Assembly (NCBI RefSeq): GCF_018919205.1
Contig: NZ_JAHLQN010000001.1
Coordinates: 1,240,001 to 1,304,000, forward strand
Length of the DNA stretch: 64,000 nt
Reading direction: 5' to 3'
Origin: Dysosmobacter acutus
Lineage (GTDB): Bacteria > Bacillota > Clostridia > Oscillospirales > Oscillospiraceae
In this document: piece after piece, positions 8,210 through 16,078 of the stretch
Layout: each line of letters opens with the position of its first letter
Numbering within the stretch: the first letter of the stretch is position 1
Position numbers and translations under genes: made by a program
The notes under the pieces: generated by a model
What the model saw: the letters and a program-made list of their open reading frames with translations, nothing else
What the model was told of the DNA's origin: nothing
Database searches by the model: none

Positions 8210-9460
8210 ATGAAGGAGAAAAAGCGTCTTTCACTTCCAGCGTGGATTGGCATTGCGATGATAGCCGGCATTGTACTGGGTGGAATCCTCTGGGCCGCCA
8301 TGGGCGCGGATGCGGCGGACAGCTTCACCACCAGCTATATCAAGCCTTTCGGTACCATTTTCATCAATCTGCTGAAGTTCGTGGTGGTTCCCGTGGTGGT
8401 GCTGTCCATCATCGACGGCATCGTCTCCATGAAGGACATCAAGAAGGTGGGGGCCATCGGATGGAAGACCGTGGTCTATTTCCTTGTGACCACAGCCATT
8501 GCCTGTATCATCGGACTGGTGATTGCAAACATTTTCAAGCCAGCCTTCCCGGTGCTGCAGATGGCAGAGGACCAGGCCTACGAGGCGGCCACCAGCAGCC
8601 TGATGGACACCATTGTCAACATCTTCCCAAGTAACCTCTGGGAGTCCCTGCGCACGGCGTCAATGCTCCAGGTCATCGTCATCGCGTTGTTGTTCGGCGC
8701 CGGCATCCTGCTGGCCGGTGAGGCGGGGAAAATCGCGGCGGACATTGTCAGCTCCTTCTACGCGGTGATGATGAAGGTGATGATGTTCATCATCAACGTA
8801 TCGCCCATCGGCGTTTTTTGTCTGATGACCTGGGTGGTGGCCAGTCAGGGACCGAAGATTCTGACCAGCCTTGCCATCGTCCTGGGGGCCGCCTACCTTG
8901 GCTATATCCTCCACGGCATCCTCGTTTACTCCGCGTCGGTGAAGGTCTTTGCAGGCATGAGCCCCCTTCAGTTTTTCAAGGGGATTTTCCCGGCCATGAT
9001 CTTCGCCTTCTCCTCCACCTCCTCCATCGCCACGCTGCCCATCTCCAAGGAGTGCTGCGATAAGATGGGATGCGACTCGGAGGTGTCCTCCTTTGTGCTG
9101 CCTCTGGGCGCCACCATTAACATGGACGGAACCGCCATCTACCAGTGCGTGGCCGCCATCTTCATCGCCTGCTGCATGGGCATCCAGCTGACTGTGGGGC
9201 AGATGGTGATGATCGTCGTCACCGCGACGCTGGCTTCCATCGGCACGGCGGGAACCTCCGGCGCCGGCATGATCATGCTGGCCATGGTGCTTCAGGCGGT
9301 GAATATCGATCCCATTTACATCGGCCTGATCTATGGCATCGACCGTCTCTTTGACATGGGCCGCACCACGCTGAACGTCATCGGAGACGCTTCCTGCGCC
9401 ATCTGCGTGGACCGCTGGCAGACCAAGGAAAAGGGGAAGAAGGCCGCCGTTTCCAAGTAA
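8210..9460 (+). CDS. Dicarboxylate/amino acid:cation symporter (DAACS family)
   Basis: The 416-residue protein has the glutamate-transporter fold of DAACS family members such as GltP and DctA. The re-entrant hairpin signature SSTSSIATLPIS lies near residues 267-278. The NMDGTA motif (about 305) and GAGM segment follow, and DRLFDMGRTTLNVIGD is near the C-terminus. It would import glutamate, aspartate or C4-dicarboxylates with Na+ or H+. AAAGGTGAGGG precedes the start. The gene stands alone between two terminators. Confidence 0.93.
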   Translation: MKEKKRLSLPAWIGIAMIAGIVLGGILWAAMGADAADSFTTSYIKPFGTIFINLLKFVVVPVVVLSIIDGIVSMKDIKKVGAIGWKTVVYFLVTTAIACIIGLVIANIFKPAFPVLQMAEDQAYEAATSSLMDTIVNIFPSNLWESLRTASMLQVIVIALLFGAGILLAGEAGKIAADIVSSFYAVMMKVMMFIINVSPIGVFCLMTWVVASQGPKILTSLAIVLGAAYLGYILHGILVYSASVKVFAGMSPLQFFKGIFPAMIFAFSSTSSIATLPISKECCDKMGCDSEVSSFVLPLGATINMDGTAIYQCVAAIFIACCMGIQLTVGQMVMIVVTATLASIGTAGTSGAGMIMLAMVLQAVNIDPIYIGLIYGIDRLFDMGRTTLNVIGDASCAICVDRWQTKEKGKKAAVSK

Positions 9461-9470
9461 ACCCATAGGG

Positions 9471-9499
9471 GAGGCCCCGGAGACGGGGCCTCTTTTTTT
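9471..9499 (+). terminator. Intrinsic terminator after symporter gene
   Basis: An 8-bp stem, GAGGCCCC / GGGGCCTC, with loop GGAGAC is followed by seven T. It lies between two convergent genes. Confidence 0.9.
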
Positions 9500-9507
9500 C
9501 TGAAGAG

Positions 9508-10179
9508 CTATCCCCGCCGGGGATGGGAAAAGGGGCCCTCCTTGTCGTAGGGAAGACAAAAGACGGGGATGCCCTCCATGGGCGGGGCCAGGACAAACAT
9601 CTGATAGAACACACAGAGGCCCTCACCGCTCAGATAGAAGTTCTCCCGGTTGAACCCGCGCCTCAGCGCCCGGCGCCAGTCCTCCCGGTATACGGACGTC
9701 TGAGCGGTCAGCTGCCTTTCAATGCAGCCGGCCGCGTGCTCCTGCACCCGCTTGCGGTAATTGCACCGCGGCGGGAAGCAGTCGGCCAGGGAGACGGGGA
9801 GGAAGCTGCTCAAATCCCAGGTGTCGCCCCGCCGCACCCGCAGCGGCCGGGTGCCGCAGGACTCGCAGGAGTCGGTGAACAGGCTCAGGACACCGCCCTC
9901 GTTCCAGGTGATGCGGTGCGTGAGGGAGGCGGTGCAGGCGGGCAGGGGCGCGCTGGCACAGAGCGCGTCCCGATAGGCCTCCGCCGCCTGAGGGAAGAGA
10001 AAGCGTTCGCAGTAGCGCAGATACGAGCGGCCGAACTGTTCATAATATCGGCAGAGCCTCCGAAGGCCTCTGCCTTCCCCCACCGGTTGAGGAAGGTTCA
10101 GTTCCGCCGTCAGCACGGGAATGCCGTCCACGGTCCACTCCCGCTGTGCCGTCCGCTGGGCAATCTCCAGACTCTCCAT
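9508..10179 (-). CDS. DUF3298/RsiV-like domain protein
   Basis: The 223-residue protein resembles DUF3298-containing proteins such as the C-terminal domain of anti-sigma factor RsiV. It has the pattern GVLSLFTDSCES and DLSSFLP in the middle. NFYLSGEGLCVFYQ and a terminal segment on the lines of GIPVFCLPYD end the protein. No signal peptide or membrane segment is evident from the chosen start. AAAGGTGGGG supports the ATG at 10179; 27 upstream codons are open but lack a ribosome site. The function is unknown. Confidence 0.75.
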   Translation of the reverse strand: MESLEIAQRTAQREWTVDGIPVLTAELNLPQPVGEGRGLRRLCRYYEQFGRSYLRYCERFLFPQAAEAYRDALCASAPLPACTASLTHRITWNEGGVLSLFTDSCESCGTRPLRVRRGDTWDLSSFLPVSLADCFPPRCNYRKRVQEHAAGCIERQLTAQTSVYREDWRRALRRGFNRENFYLSGEGLCVFYQMFVLAPPMEGIPVFCLPYDKEGPFSHPRRG

Positions 10180-10242
10180 AAGACCCCACCTTTCTTTTCC
10201 ACAATCTATGCCGGGCGGGAAAAAGAGGTGAGAAAGAAACGC

Positions 10243-10271
10243 TTTACTTTTACGCTTCACAATGCTAAAAT
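10243..10271 (+). promoter_or_regulatory. Promoter of the yerC gene
   Basis: TTTACT (10243-10248), 17 bases, then TAAAAT (10266-10271) lie 35 bases upstream of the start codon. This is a fair SigA-type match. Confidence 0.6.
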
Positions 10272-10306
10272 CAGGAGGAACAGTCTCTTGAAAGGAGAGG
10301 ATCCGT

Positions 10307-10597
10307 ATGGTCAGAATCGGAAAAAAGGAAAAGAACGGGGCGCTCTATAAGGCGATCCTGACGCTGAAAACAGAGGAGGAGTGCTACGCATTCTTCCAGG
10401 ACCTTTGCACGGTATCTGAACTGCGTGCCATGGAGCAGCGCTTTGAGGTGGCGGAGCTGCTGAGCCAAGGGATGATCTACAACGATATTCTGGAGCGCAC
10501 CGGCGCCTCCAGCGCCACCATCAGCCGGGTCAACCGCTCTTTGAGCTATGGCGCGGGCGGTTATGAAATCGCCTTTGAGCGGACGCGGGAACAATGA
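10307..10597 (+). CDS. yerC: YerC/YecD family TrpR-like regulator
   Basis: The 96-residue protein matches the YerC/YecD family of Trp-repressor-fold proteins. The TrpR signature runs from FFQDLCTVSELRAMEQRFEV through a helix-turn-helix of the form YNDILERTGASSATISRVNR. It presumably binds DNA, but the ligand is unknown in this family. GAAAGGAGAGG precedes the ATG. It overlaps the following methyltransferase by ATGA, implying translational coupling. Confidence 0.92.
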   Translation: MVRIGKKEKNGALYKAILTLKTEEECYAFFQDLCTVSELRAMEQRFEVAELLSQGMIYNDILERTGASSATISRVNRSLSYGAGGYEIAFERTREQ

Positions 10598-11334
10598 GCA
10601 GCTATGAGTCCCTGGCCCGCTTTTACGACGCGCTGACCACCGACGTGGGATATGAGCGGCGGGCGGACTACCTGGAGAAGCTGTTCGGGGAGAGCCGCAT
10701 TCCGGTCCGCACCGTGCTGGATTTGGCCTGTGGGACGGGCACCCTCACCTGCATGCTGGCCCAGCGGGGATATGAGATGATCGGGGTGGACGGGTCCGAG
10801 GAAATGCTGGCCCAGGCGCAGCGGAAGTCCTGGAACCTGGAGGGGGAGCGCCCCCTTTTTCTGCACCAGTCCATGCCGGAGCTGGACCTGTACGGCACGG
10901 TGGAAGCCGCGGTATGCGCCCTTGACAGCATCAATTATCTGACAAGCCCCAGGGATCTGCGCGCCACATTGGAGCGGCTGCGGTTGTTTATCGCCCCAGG
11001 GGGCATACTGATCTTTGACGTCAATTCCGAGGAGAAGCTCCGCCGGCTGGACGGGCAGATATTTTTGGATGAGACGGAGGATGTGTACTGTGTGTGGCGC
11101 GCGGAGTACGCCCGGCGCGTTGTGACCTATTGGATGGATATCTTCAGCCGCCGCGGCGACGGCAGTTGGAGCCGCAGCACCGAGCTGCACCGGGAGCGGG
11201 CCTACAGCGTTGATGAGCTGCGTCAGGCTTTGGAGGCGGCGGGGTTTACCCGCGTCCACGTCTACGGCGACCTCCGCAAAAGCCCTCCCCGGGAGGGCGA
11301 GCAGCGCATCGTATTTACAGCCATCAGAAAGTAA
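10594..11334 (+). CDS. Class I SAM-dependent methyltransferase
   Basis: The 246-residue protein has the Rossmann-type methyltransferase motifs. VLDLACGTGTLT (about 44-55) is motif I, MIGVDGSEEML follows, and AVCALDSINYL is motif IV. The GGILIFDVNS segment comes later. It resembles the small-molecule methyltransferases commonly found beside yerC and hslO in clostridia. The substrate is not known. Its start overlaps the yerC stop. Confidence 0.9.
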   Translation: MSSYESLARFYDALTTDVGYERRADYLEKLFGESRIPVRTVLDLACGTGTLTCMLAQRGYEMIGVDGSEEMLAQAQRKSWNLEGERPLFLHQSMPELDLYGTVEAAVCALDSINYLTSPRDLRATLERLRLFIAPGGILIFDVNSEEKLRRLDGQIFLDETEDVYCVWRAEYARRVVTYWMDIFSRRGDGSWSRSTELHRERAYSVDELRQALEAAGFTRVHVYGDLRKSPPREGEQRIVFTAIRK

Positions 11335-11339
11335 GGGAA

Positions 11340-12242
11340 ATGGAAACTATGGGCGATCAGCTGATCAGAGCAATTTCAAAAGACGGATTTGTCAAGGCCT
11401 CGGCGGTTTCCACCAGGGAGCTGACCGAACGGGCCCGCCAAATCCATACGCTGCTGCCGGTGGCGACGGCGGCCCTGGGCCGCACGCTGGCGGCTGCCTC
11501 CATGATGGGCAACGCCCTGAAGGTGGAGGGGGGTAGCGTTACGGTGCAGATCAAAGGCGGCGGCCCCCTTGGCACCGTCCTGGCCGTCTCCGACGACCAG
11601 GGCAATGTACGGGGCTATGTGCAGGACCCTCACGTTGACCTGCCGTTGCGGCCGGACGGGAAGTTGGACGTGGGGACCGCGGTGGGAATGGACGGTACCA
11701 TCACGGTCATCAAGGACCTGCGGATGAAAGACCCCTATGTGGGAAGCGTGGCGCTCCTGGGCGGTGAGATCGCCGAGGATGTGGCCCAGTACTTTGTGGA
11801 GTCGGAACAGGTTCCCACCGCCTGCGGCCTTGGGGTGCTGGTGGAGCGGGACCAGAGCGTCCGTGCCGCGGGCGGCTATTTGATCCAGCTGCTGCCCGGA
11901 GCGCCGGAGGACGTTATTGCAAAAGTGGAGGGCGGCATTCTGGCCGCCGGACCTGTCACAGGGATTTTGGACCGGGAAGCGGATCCCGAATCGATGCTGC
12001 GTACGGTGCTGCGCGGGTTTGAGATCGAGGTGCTGGAGCGCAGCCCCATCGAATACCGCTGCTACTGCAGCCGGGACCGGATGGAGCGGGCGCTGATCAG
12101 CTTGGGCGCCGACGAGCTGAACGCTCTGATGAATGACCAGGGCGGCGCGGAGATGACCTGTCAGTTCTGCGATCAGGTGCAGCGCTTCAGCGGCGCTGAT
12201 CTTCAGGCGCTGATCGACGGAATCGGGGCAAGAAAAAAATAA
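11340..12242 (+). CDS. hslO: Hsp33 redox-regulated chaperone
   Basis: The 300-residue protein is full length for Hsp33. It has the N-terminal chaperone domain with GPLGTVLAVSD and the C-terminal zinc redox switch. The switch cysteines are CYC near 239-241 and CQFC near 273-276. Under oxidative stress these Cys form disulfides, zinc is released and the protein becomes a holdase. It is the last gene of the yerC run. Confidence 0.96.
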   Translation: METMGDQLIRAISKDGFVKASAVSTRELTERARQIHTLLPVATAALGRTLAAASMMGNALKVEGGSVTVQIKGGGPLGTVLAVSDDQGNVRGYVQDPHVDLPLRPDGKLDVGTAVGMDGTITVIKDLRMKDPYVGSVALLGGEIAEDVAQYFVESEQVPTACGLGVLVERDQSVRAAGGYLIQLLPGAPEDVIAKVEGGILAAGPVTGILDREADPESMLRTVLRGFEIEVLERSPIEYRCYCSRDRMERALISLGADELNALMNDQGGAEMTCQFCDQVQRFSGADLQALIDGIGARKK

Positions 12243-12273
12243 TGGAAAAAACGAAAAAAGTTTGTTCCAAAGG

Positions 12274-12302
12274 TTGACAGGAGAACGCCCTTTTAGTATA
12301 AT
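12274..12302 (+). promoter_or_regulatory. Promoter of the tRNA operon
   Basis: TTGACA and TATAAT are both exact consensus with a 17-base spacer. A CCTTGCCG / CGGCAAGG hairpin (12306-12332) lies in the transcribed leader before the first tRNA. Confidence 0.92.
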
Positions 12303-12335
12303 AACCCTTGCCGCTCGAAAGTGTCGGCAAGGTTC

Positions 12336-12412
12336 GGGAGCATAGCTCAGCTGGTTAGAGCACCTGCCTTACAAGCAGGGGGTCACTGGTTCGAGTCCAG
12401 TTGTTCCCACCA
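12336..12412 (+). tRNA. tRNA-Val (anticodon TAC)
   Basis: It has a complete cloverleaf with the acceptor stem GGGAGCA / TGTTCCC and TTCGAGT in the T arm. Anticodon loop CTTACAA gives TAC. CCA is encoded. A short CTCAATC / GATTGAG hairpin follows. Confidence 0.97.
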
Positions 12413-12503
12413 CTCAATCTTTTTGATTGAGGTGTATGGGGGAAGCAATTTGGATGTCTGACTGGTGGTTGGAGCGTTGCTTTCCCATAATAGCGCAGCA
12501 AAT

Positions 12504-12580
12504 GGCCAAGTAGTTCAGTTGGTTAGAACGCCAGCCTGTCACGCTGGAGGTCGTGGGTTCGAGCCCCATCTTGGTCGCCA
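12504..12580 (+). tRNA. tRNA-Asp (anticodon GTC)
   Basis: It has a cloverleaf with GGCCAAG / CTTGGTC acceptor stem, the GTC anticodon in CTGTCAC, and encoded CCA. Confidence 0.97.
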
Positions 12581-12583
12581 TTT

Positions 12584-12659
<76 letters not shown>

Positions 12660-12662
12660 TTT

Positions 12663-12738
12663 GCGGGCGTAGCTCATCTGGTAGAGCGCCACCTTGCCAA
12701 GGTGGAGGTAGCGAGTTCGAGCCTCGTCGCCCGCTCCA
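12663..12738 (+). tRNA. tRNA-Gly (anticodon GCC)
   Basis: The acceptor pairs GCGGGCG / CGCCCGC. The anticodon loop TTGCCAA gives GCC. CCA is encoded. Confidence 0.97.
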
Positions 12739-12775
12739 TCTGGAATAGTCACAAATTTTTGTGACTATTCCAGAT
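12738..12775 (+). repeat. Long perfect hairpin between tRNA-Gly and tRNA-Cys
   Basis: An inverted repeat of about 15-18 bp (ATCTGGAATAGTCAC and complement) surrounds an A/T loop. No T-run follows the stem, so it may be a processing signal or partial terminator rather than a full stop before tRNA-Cys. Confidence 0.7.
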
Positions 12776-12808
12776 GGATTTCGCATACAATATGGCAGAT
12801 GGAGAAAC

Positions 12809-12883
12809 GGCGACATAGCCAAGTGGTAAGGCATGGGTCTGCAAAACCCTGATTCCCCAGTTCGAATCTGGGTGTCGCCTCCA
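12809..12883 (+). tRNA. tRNA-Cys (anticodon GCA)
   Basis: The acceptor pairs GGCGACA / TGTCGCC. The anticodon loop CTGCAAA gives GCA, and CCA is encoded. Confidence 0.97.
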
Positions 12884-12922
12884 AACTCCCCTGCAACCTT
12901 ATGGTTGCAGGGGAGTTTTTTT
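12883..12922 (+). terminator. Terminator of the tRNA operon
   Basis: A 16-bp stem, AAACTCCCCTGCAACC and complement, with loop TTAT ends in seven T. Confidence 0.93.
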
Positions 12923-12975
12923 GCGCAATTTTGCGGATGCACACAGACCGCCGCCCCGGCAGAAAGCGGTCTGAA

Positions 12976-13890
12976 TCAGTCGGCGATCAGTTCATCCAGA
13001 TAGCCGATGAACTCAAGGGCAACACGGGAAAGGTCATAGGACTGGTTGTAGATATATCCAAACTCGTTTTTAAAATTATACCCATGCAATTGAAAAATCC
13101 GCTGGTTCGGATAGTGGCTGGCCTTGCGGTAAACCTGGGACGGAAATCCGCCGATGGAGATGCCGTCGGTGTGCGACAGCAGTTCTCCGCGGCCGGCGCG
13201 TTCCTTGCATGTGATGAGGTTGCCCCTGTTGTACAAGCCCAGCTTTTTCAGCAGCATATTCGAGTGTTCGGAAAAGGAGTAGATGATGGGATACTCCCGG
13301 ATCATGTCCAGCGTAACCCAGTTTTCCGCCCGTGTCCACAGCGGGTTTTTGGGGCCTATGGAGACTGTGGGGGAACAGCTGCCAAGCTGGACAAACCGGA
13401 CCCCCATCCGGTTTAGGCGGGACTCTATGGATGTTTTTTGAAAAGACCATATGGTGAACCCGCCTATTTGGGCCGTGCCGTCCGCAACCATTGAGAGACT
13501 CCCCTCCGGCGGCACGTCGTGGTATTCAATATGGATTCCGTCTTCTTTGTGAGCCATATAAAGTTTACCGATCACCTCGGTAAAGAACCGGTATCCGCCG
13601 TTGGCGATGGAAATCCGTAAGTAGTGCTTCGAAGCCTTGCCATAGACCTGAAGGGGCATTTGCTCGTACAAATTGACGATGTCCTGGATAAAAGGCAGCA
13701 ATTCAACCCCGAAAGGCGTGGGGGCCACGCCGGTGCTTGTCCGGACAAATAAAGGCTCGCCCAGCTCCTCCTCCAGTTTGCGGATGGAAACCGACAAGGA
13801 AGGCTGCGAGATATACAGGTTCTCCGAGGCCTTGTTGAATGATTTGCATTTGATGATCTCAGTCACATAGCGAAGCTGGCTAATGGTCAT
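12976..13890 (-). CDS. LysR family transcriptional regulator
   Basis: The 304-residue protein has an N-terminal winged helix-turn-helix (residues about 3-60). Its recognition region reads SFNKASENLYISQPSLSVSI, followed by KLEEELGEPLFVR. The rest is the substrate-binding effector domain. It is divergent from the peptide-transport operon with a 148-base gap that contains a T-N11-A dyad. It therefore probably controls that operon and itself. The inducer is unknown, but a peptide or amino acid is likely from context. Confidence 0.93.
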   Translation of the reverse strand: MTISQLRYVTEIIKCKSFNKASENLYISQPSLSVSIRKLEEELGEPLFVRTSTGVAPTPFGVELLPFIQDIVNLYEQMPLQVYGKASKHYLRISIANGGYRFFTEVIGKLYMAHKEDGIHIEYHDVPPEGSLSMVADGTAQIGGFTIWSFQKTSIESRLNRMGVRFVQLGSCSPTVSIGPKNPLWTRAENWVTLDMIREYPIIYSFSEHSNMLLKKLGLYNRGNLITCKERAGRGELLSHTDGISIGGFPSQVYRKASHYPNQRIFQLHGYNFKNEFGYIYNQSYDLSRVALEFIGYLDELIAD

Positions 13891-13921
13891 ATTGTTCCCT
13901 CCGTCCTGTCATAGAGAATAC

Positions 13922-13976
13922 CTATAGCGGTTATAGCAATTATAGCATTGCGAATAAAATTTTACAATGTGATAAT
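13922..13976 (+). promoter_or_regulatory. LysR-type box and promoter of the peptide operon
   Basis: CTATA-N5-TATAG at 13922-13936 fits the LysR consensus T-N11-A, and another TTATAG follows. A rightward promoter TTGCGA (13948-13953), 17 bases, GATAAT (13971-13976) lies just downstream. This places the box where an activator would sit. Confidence 0.6.
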
Positions 13977-14038
13977 AATTTTGTCGATAATTGCCAGAAG
14001 AAGGTACGACACAAAAAGCAAAATAAGGAGGGTAAAAC

Positions 14039-15619
14039 ATGAAAAGAAATTTGCGATTCATGAGACTGCTGTGCGCAAGTATGGCCATCGTTATGATGCT
14101 CTCTCTTGCGGGCTGCGGCCAAACCGGAGGCGACGCGAGTCAGCCCCAGGGAAGTGGGGAAGGCGAGGCGGAAACAGTCTCCAGCAAAGATGAAATGGTA
14201 GTTGCCTGCTATGGCGCTGTCCAGTCTATGTTCCCGGGCAACGACAGCAAGCTCCCGGGCGCACAGATGCATGTCAACCTGTATGATACGCTGGTCACCA
14301 TGGGCAAGGACGGGACCATCCTGCCGCTGCTTGCCGAGAGCTGGGAGCAGCTGAGTGACACAACTTACCGCTTCCACCTCAGAAAGGGCGTCAAGTTCCA
14401 CAATGGAGACGAACTGAAGGCCAGCGACGTTGTATTCAGCCTTACAACGCTGAAGGAGACCCCGGGCGCCAAGAGCAATGCCGCGCAGTTTGATGCCGAT
14501 CACTTTGTGGTGGAGGACGACTACACGGTTGTCCTTGCGACAACGGAACCCTTTGCTCCCTTTTTGCCCATCCTCTGCCATGCGACAATGAGCATCTTCC
14601 AGCAGTCCTTCTATGAAGAGCACGAGGCTGCCGGGGATCTGGACCTGGTGGAAAACGGAACGGGCCCGTTCAAGCTTGTCGAATGGAATGAGGGCGAAAA
14701 TATTATTGTTGAGCGCTTCGACGACTATTTCGACGGTCCCGCGAAGGTGCGCACCATCAACTTCAGGTATATTCCCGAGGTCAGCACCCGCCTGATGGAG
14801 CTGGAAGCTGGCGGCGTTGATCTGATCCAGGAAGTGTCCGGCACCATTATGGAGGATATCAAGGCGAACCCGGATTTGAAGCTGTGGACATGCTCCGGCG
14901 TGAATACAAGCTACCTTGCCCTGAATTTCGATAAGATTTCGGACACCAAGGTCCGTGAGGCAATTGCGCACTCCATCGACAACGAGACCCTGTGCTCCGT
15001 CTGCCTGCTTGGCGCGGCGGAGCCCCTGGACAATTATCTGCCCGATACGGTTCCCGGCGCCTATGACACCGGCGGATATTCCTATGATCCCGAACTCAGC
15101 AAGCAGCTCTTTGCCGAAGCGGGATATCCGGATGGGTATGAGCTGGAGCTTTCCTTCTACACCAGCGCGGACAACCGCCGCATGGGCGAATTTTTGCAGA
15201 ACATGATGGCGGAGAGCGGCATCACCGTGAAACTCAACGAGATGGACAGCTCCGCCTATACCCCCATGCTCAATGCCCGTGAGCAGACCGCCGCGATTCT
15301 GACGACGGTGTGCACGCTCCGCGATCCCCACCAGACGCTTGGAAAGCTGTATTCCGATCTTGTGGGCTCCGGCGGAAACCGCGTCAACTATGTTGACCCC
15401 GATTTGGATGCCATGCTGGATGAAGCCGCCGCGGAAAATGACGCCGAAAAGCGTGTGGAGCTCTATGCGGATATTCAGCAGTATCTCTATGACCGGGTTG
15501 TCTACATCCCCCTCTACAATATGATGACAATGACGGCCACCACGGCCAAGATCCGCGGATTTGACCTGGTTCTGCCGACGAACTATCAGAAGTATAACAA
15601 CGTCTATTTTGTGGACTAA
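14039..15619 (+). CDS. ABC transporter peptide-binding lipoprotein (family 5)
   Basis: The 526-residue protein starts with a lipoprotein signal peptide ending in LAGC (Cys22-24 region). The family-5 solute-binding pattern follows: PLLAESWEQ, then YRFHLRKGVKFHNGDEL, then a NGTGPF segment. DppA/OppA-type proteins of this family bind peptides, nickel or opines outside the membrane. AAGGAGGG precedes the start. It is the first gene of a long operon with permeases and ATPases four genes downstream, so it should be their substrate-capture subunit. Confidence 0.94.
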   Translation: MKRNLRFMRLLCASMAIVMMLSLAGCGQTGGDASQPQGSGEGEAETVSSKDEMVVACYGAVQSMFPGNDSKLPGAQMHVNLYDTLVTMGKDGTILPLLAESWEQLSDTTYRFHLRKGVKFHNGDELKASDVVFSLTTLKETPGAKSNAAQFDADHFVVEDDYTVVLATTEPFAPFLPILCHATMSIFQQSFYEEHEAAGDLDLVENGTGPFKLVEWNEGENIIVERFDDYFDGPAKVRTINFRYIPEVSTRLMELEAGGVDLIQEVSGTIMEDIKANPDLKLWTCSGVNTSYLALNFDKISDTKVREAIAHSIDNETLCSVCLLGAAEPLDNYLPDTVPGAYDTGGYSYDPELSKQLFAEAGYPDGYELELSFYTSADNRRMGEFLQNMMAESGITVKLNEMDSSAYTPMLNAREQTAAILTTVCTLRDPHQTLGKLYSDLVGSGGNRVNYVDPDLDAMLDEAAAENDAEKRVELYADIQQYLYDRVVYIPLYNMMTMTATTAKIRGFDLVLPTNYQKYNNVYFVD

Positions 15620-15643
15620 CGCTGACGGAGGAAATAGCTGATT

Positions 15644-16009
15644 ATGGAAGTAATTCATCATGAACCCCATGGCCGGGCGAGCCGGATCGTTGAATACAAC
15701 GGCGTCCTGTATTTTGAAATCCACGCGCCTGCTGACGCCGCAAGGCGCCAGATGACGATGTACGACCAGGCGACAGCGCTGCTGCGCCGCTATGACGAGC
15801 TGCTTGGACAGTACGGCTCGGATAAGCACCACGTTTTGAGGGCGGAGATTATTTTACGGGATGCCTCCGATCTGGACGAGTTCAACCGGGCCTGGACAGA
15901 GTGGGTGGACGATGGCTTCCAGCCCGCCAGGCTGACGCACACTGGATTGATCCTTCCCGAAAGCGTTCTTCTTGGCGTTGTGATTACCGCAGCGAAAAAA
16001 GCCGCATGA
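15644..16009 (+). CDS. RidA/YjgF family protein
   Basis: The 121-residue protein has the RidA-family fold pattern. RIVEYNGVLYFEIHAP lies at the N-terminus, QATALLRRYDELLGQYG forms the helix, and HVLRAEIILRDASDLDEFN with W93 follows. RidA proteins hydrolyse reactive enamine/imine intermediates. The typical catalytic Arg near the C-terminus is replaced here: the region reads ESVLLGVVITAAKK, so it may belong to a non-archetypal subfamily. Its place between the binding protein and a peptidase suggests detoxification during amino-acid catabolism. Confidence 0.8.
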   Translation: MEVIHHEPHGRASRIVEYNGVLYFEIHAPADAARRQMTMYDQATALLRRYDELLGQYGSDKHHVLRAEIILRDASDLDEFNRAWTEWVDDGFQPARLTHTGLILPESVLLGVVITAAKKAA

Positions 16010-16078
16010 GAGAATGAGAAAGGGCTGCTGTAGGGCTTTGCCCTGCGGCAGTCCTTTTCTGTAAGGAGGCAACGAAGG

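Noticed and set aside
13940-15832. Long minus-strand open frame (630 codons) opposite the peptide-binding lipoprotein
   Set aside because: It mirrors the codon pattern of the real gene, lacks a ribosome site and has no recognisable domain.
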